From the NCBI RefSeq assembly GCF_009674825.1, contig NZ_WKJH01000026.1, positions 54,931-118,930 of the forward strand: a stretch of DNA of 64,000 nucleotides, in the 5' to 3' direction. The first letter of the stretch is position 1. Each line of letters begins with the position of its first letter. The translations under genes were made by a program, and so were the position numbers. Under the pieces are notes generated by a model. The model saw only the letters and a program-made list of their open reading frames with translations. It was not told where the DNA came from and made no database searches. Source of the DNA: Maribacter luteus (lineage in GTDB: Bacteria > Bacteroidota > Bacteroidia > Flavobacteriales > Flavobacteriaceae). Shown here one piece after another: positions 63,858 to 64,000 of the stretch.

Positions 63858-63907
63858 ATTGCTCACTTATTAAGCTTACAAAATTACAAAATAGCGAAAT
63901 TCAAGGC

Positions 63908-63943
63908 ATAAAAAAAGTCCCTTACATTTCTGTAAGGGACTTT
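63908..63943 (-). terminator. Terminator of the rRNA operon
   Basis: On the minus strand a perfect 13-bp stem (63943-63931 with 63926-63914, core AGTCCCTTACA) and a 4-base loop lead into a T-run (complement of the A-run at 63910-63916). It lies immediately after the 5S 3' end. Confidence 0.92.
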
Positions 63944-63950
63944 CGAAAAA

Positions 63951-64000
63951 GGCGGCGGCCTACTCTCCCACTTGGTGTAGCAGTACCATCGGCGCAGACG
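63951..64000 (-). rRNA. rrf: 5S ribosomal RNA, 3' part (cut by window edge)
   Basis: Read on the minus strand, the last 50 bases (starting CGTCTGCGCCGATGGTACTG and ending in GGCCGCCGCC) are the conserved 3' half of bacterial 5S rRNA, including the GAGAGTAGG loop E/helix segment. The gene runs off the right edge, so the rest of the rRNA operon should lie to the right. A terminator follows at once. Confidence 0.95.

Noticed and set aside
1..64000. Searched gaps for tRNAs, CRISPR arrays, transposons and phage genes
   Set aside because: No cloverleaf with the usual T-loop sequence, no regular direct-repeat array and no transposase or integrase motif was seen in any gap.

Overview
The window looks like chromosome of a marine, polysaccharide-degrading member of the Flavobacteriaceae (Bacteroidota). 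Reasons: SusC/SusD pairs, lipoprotein glycosidases, no evident Shine-Dalgarno sites but repeated -7 boxes of the form TAnnTTTG, many Bacteroidota-specific families (OstA-like, DUF349, DUF6048/DUF6452, CCC-motif proteins), and a 6S RNA of the Flavobacteria type. The genus (Zobellia/Maribacter-like) is only a guess. There are no phage, IS or CRISPR signals.

Layout. 1-2590: end of a (p)ppGpp synthetase/hydrolase gene, then a fur-purA operon closed by a strong terminator. 2787-8386: a four-gene periplasmic deglycosylation operon (GH97, GH109-like Tat-exported Gfo/Idh/MocA enzyme, DUF1080 lipoprotein, second Tat-exported Gfo/Idh/MocA enzyme), probably using 3-keto-sugar chemistry. 8582-17826: housekeeping block with an OstA/LptA-like envelope protein, class-III aminotransferase, TPR protein, two tandem DUF368 (PopT-type) membrane proteins, aroE and a DUF349 protein. 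A CBS protein converges on the last of these.

18655-41468: a polysaccharide utilization locus most consistent with laminarin (beta-1,3-glucan with beta-1,6 branches). It has a SusR-like membrane regulator, SusC, SusD, a surface glycan-binding lipoprotein with a duplicated domain, a GH16 laminarinase lipoprotein, a sugar-porter MFS, a cytoplasmic GH149/GH161/GH94-type phosphorylase, a GH17 lipoprotein, an unassigned clan GH-A lipoprotein, a GH30, and a GPH transporter. The last item is a decayed GH17 C-terminal remnant that has frameshifts and stops. The proposed flow is: GH16 cuts laminarin at the cell surface, SusCD imports the fragments, GH17/GH30/GH-A trim and debranch in the periplasm, the MFS/GPH carriers bring sugars into the cytoplasm, and the phosphorylase releases glucose-1-phosphate.

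41472-64000: housekeeping genes. nadA-nadB; a zapB-like/zapA/6S RNA/rny division-and-RNA cluster; an M23 peptidase with a TonB-dependent receptor and a secreted protein; cysteine desulfurase; Smr protein; DUF2752 with two CCC-motif membrane proteins; rocD with a cysteine-rich insertion; a mechanosensitive-channel-like protein; rlmD with DUF6452/DUF6048; a THUMP methyltransferase divergent from a ZIP transporter across a palindromic double promoter; DUF4268; a PAQR/hemolysin III protein; and, at the right edge, the terminator and 3' end of a 5S rRNA on the minus strand. Coding density is high, and promoter boxes and terminators mark most operon borders. All function calls rest on motif recognition by eye; no database search was run.
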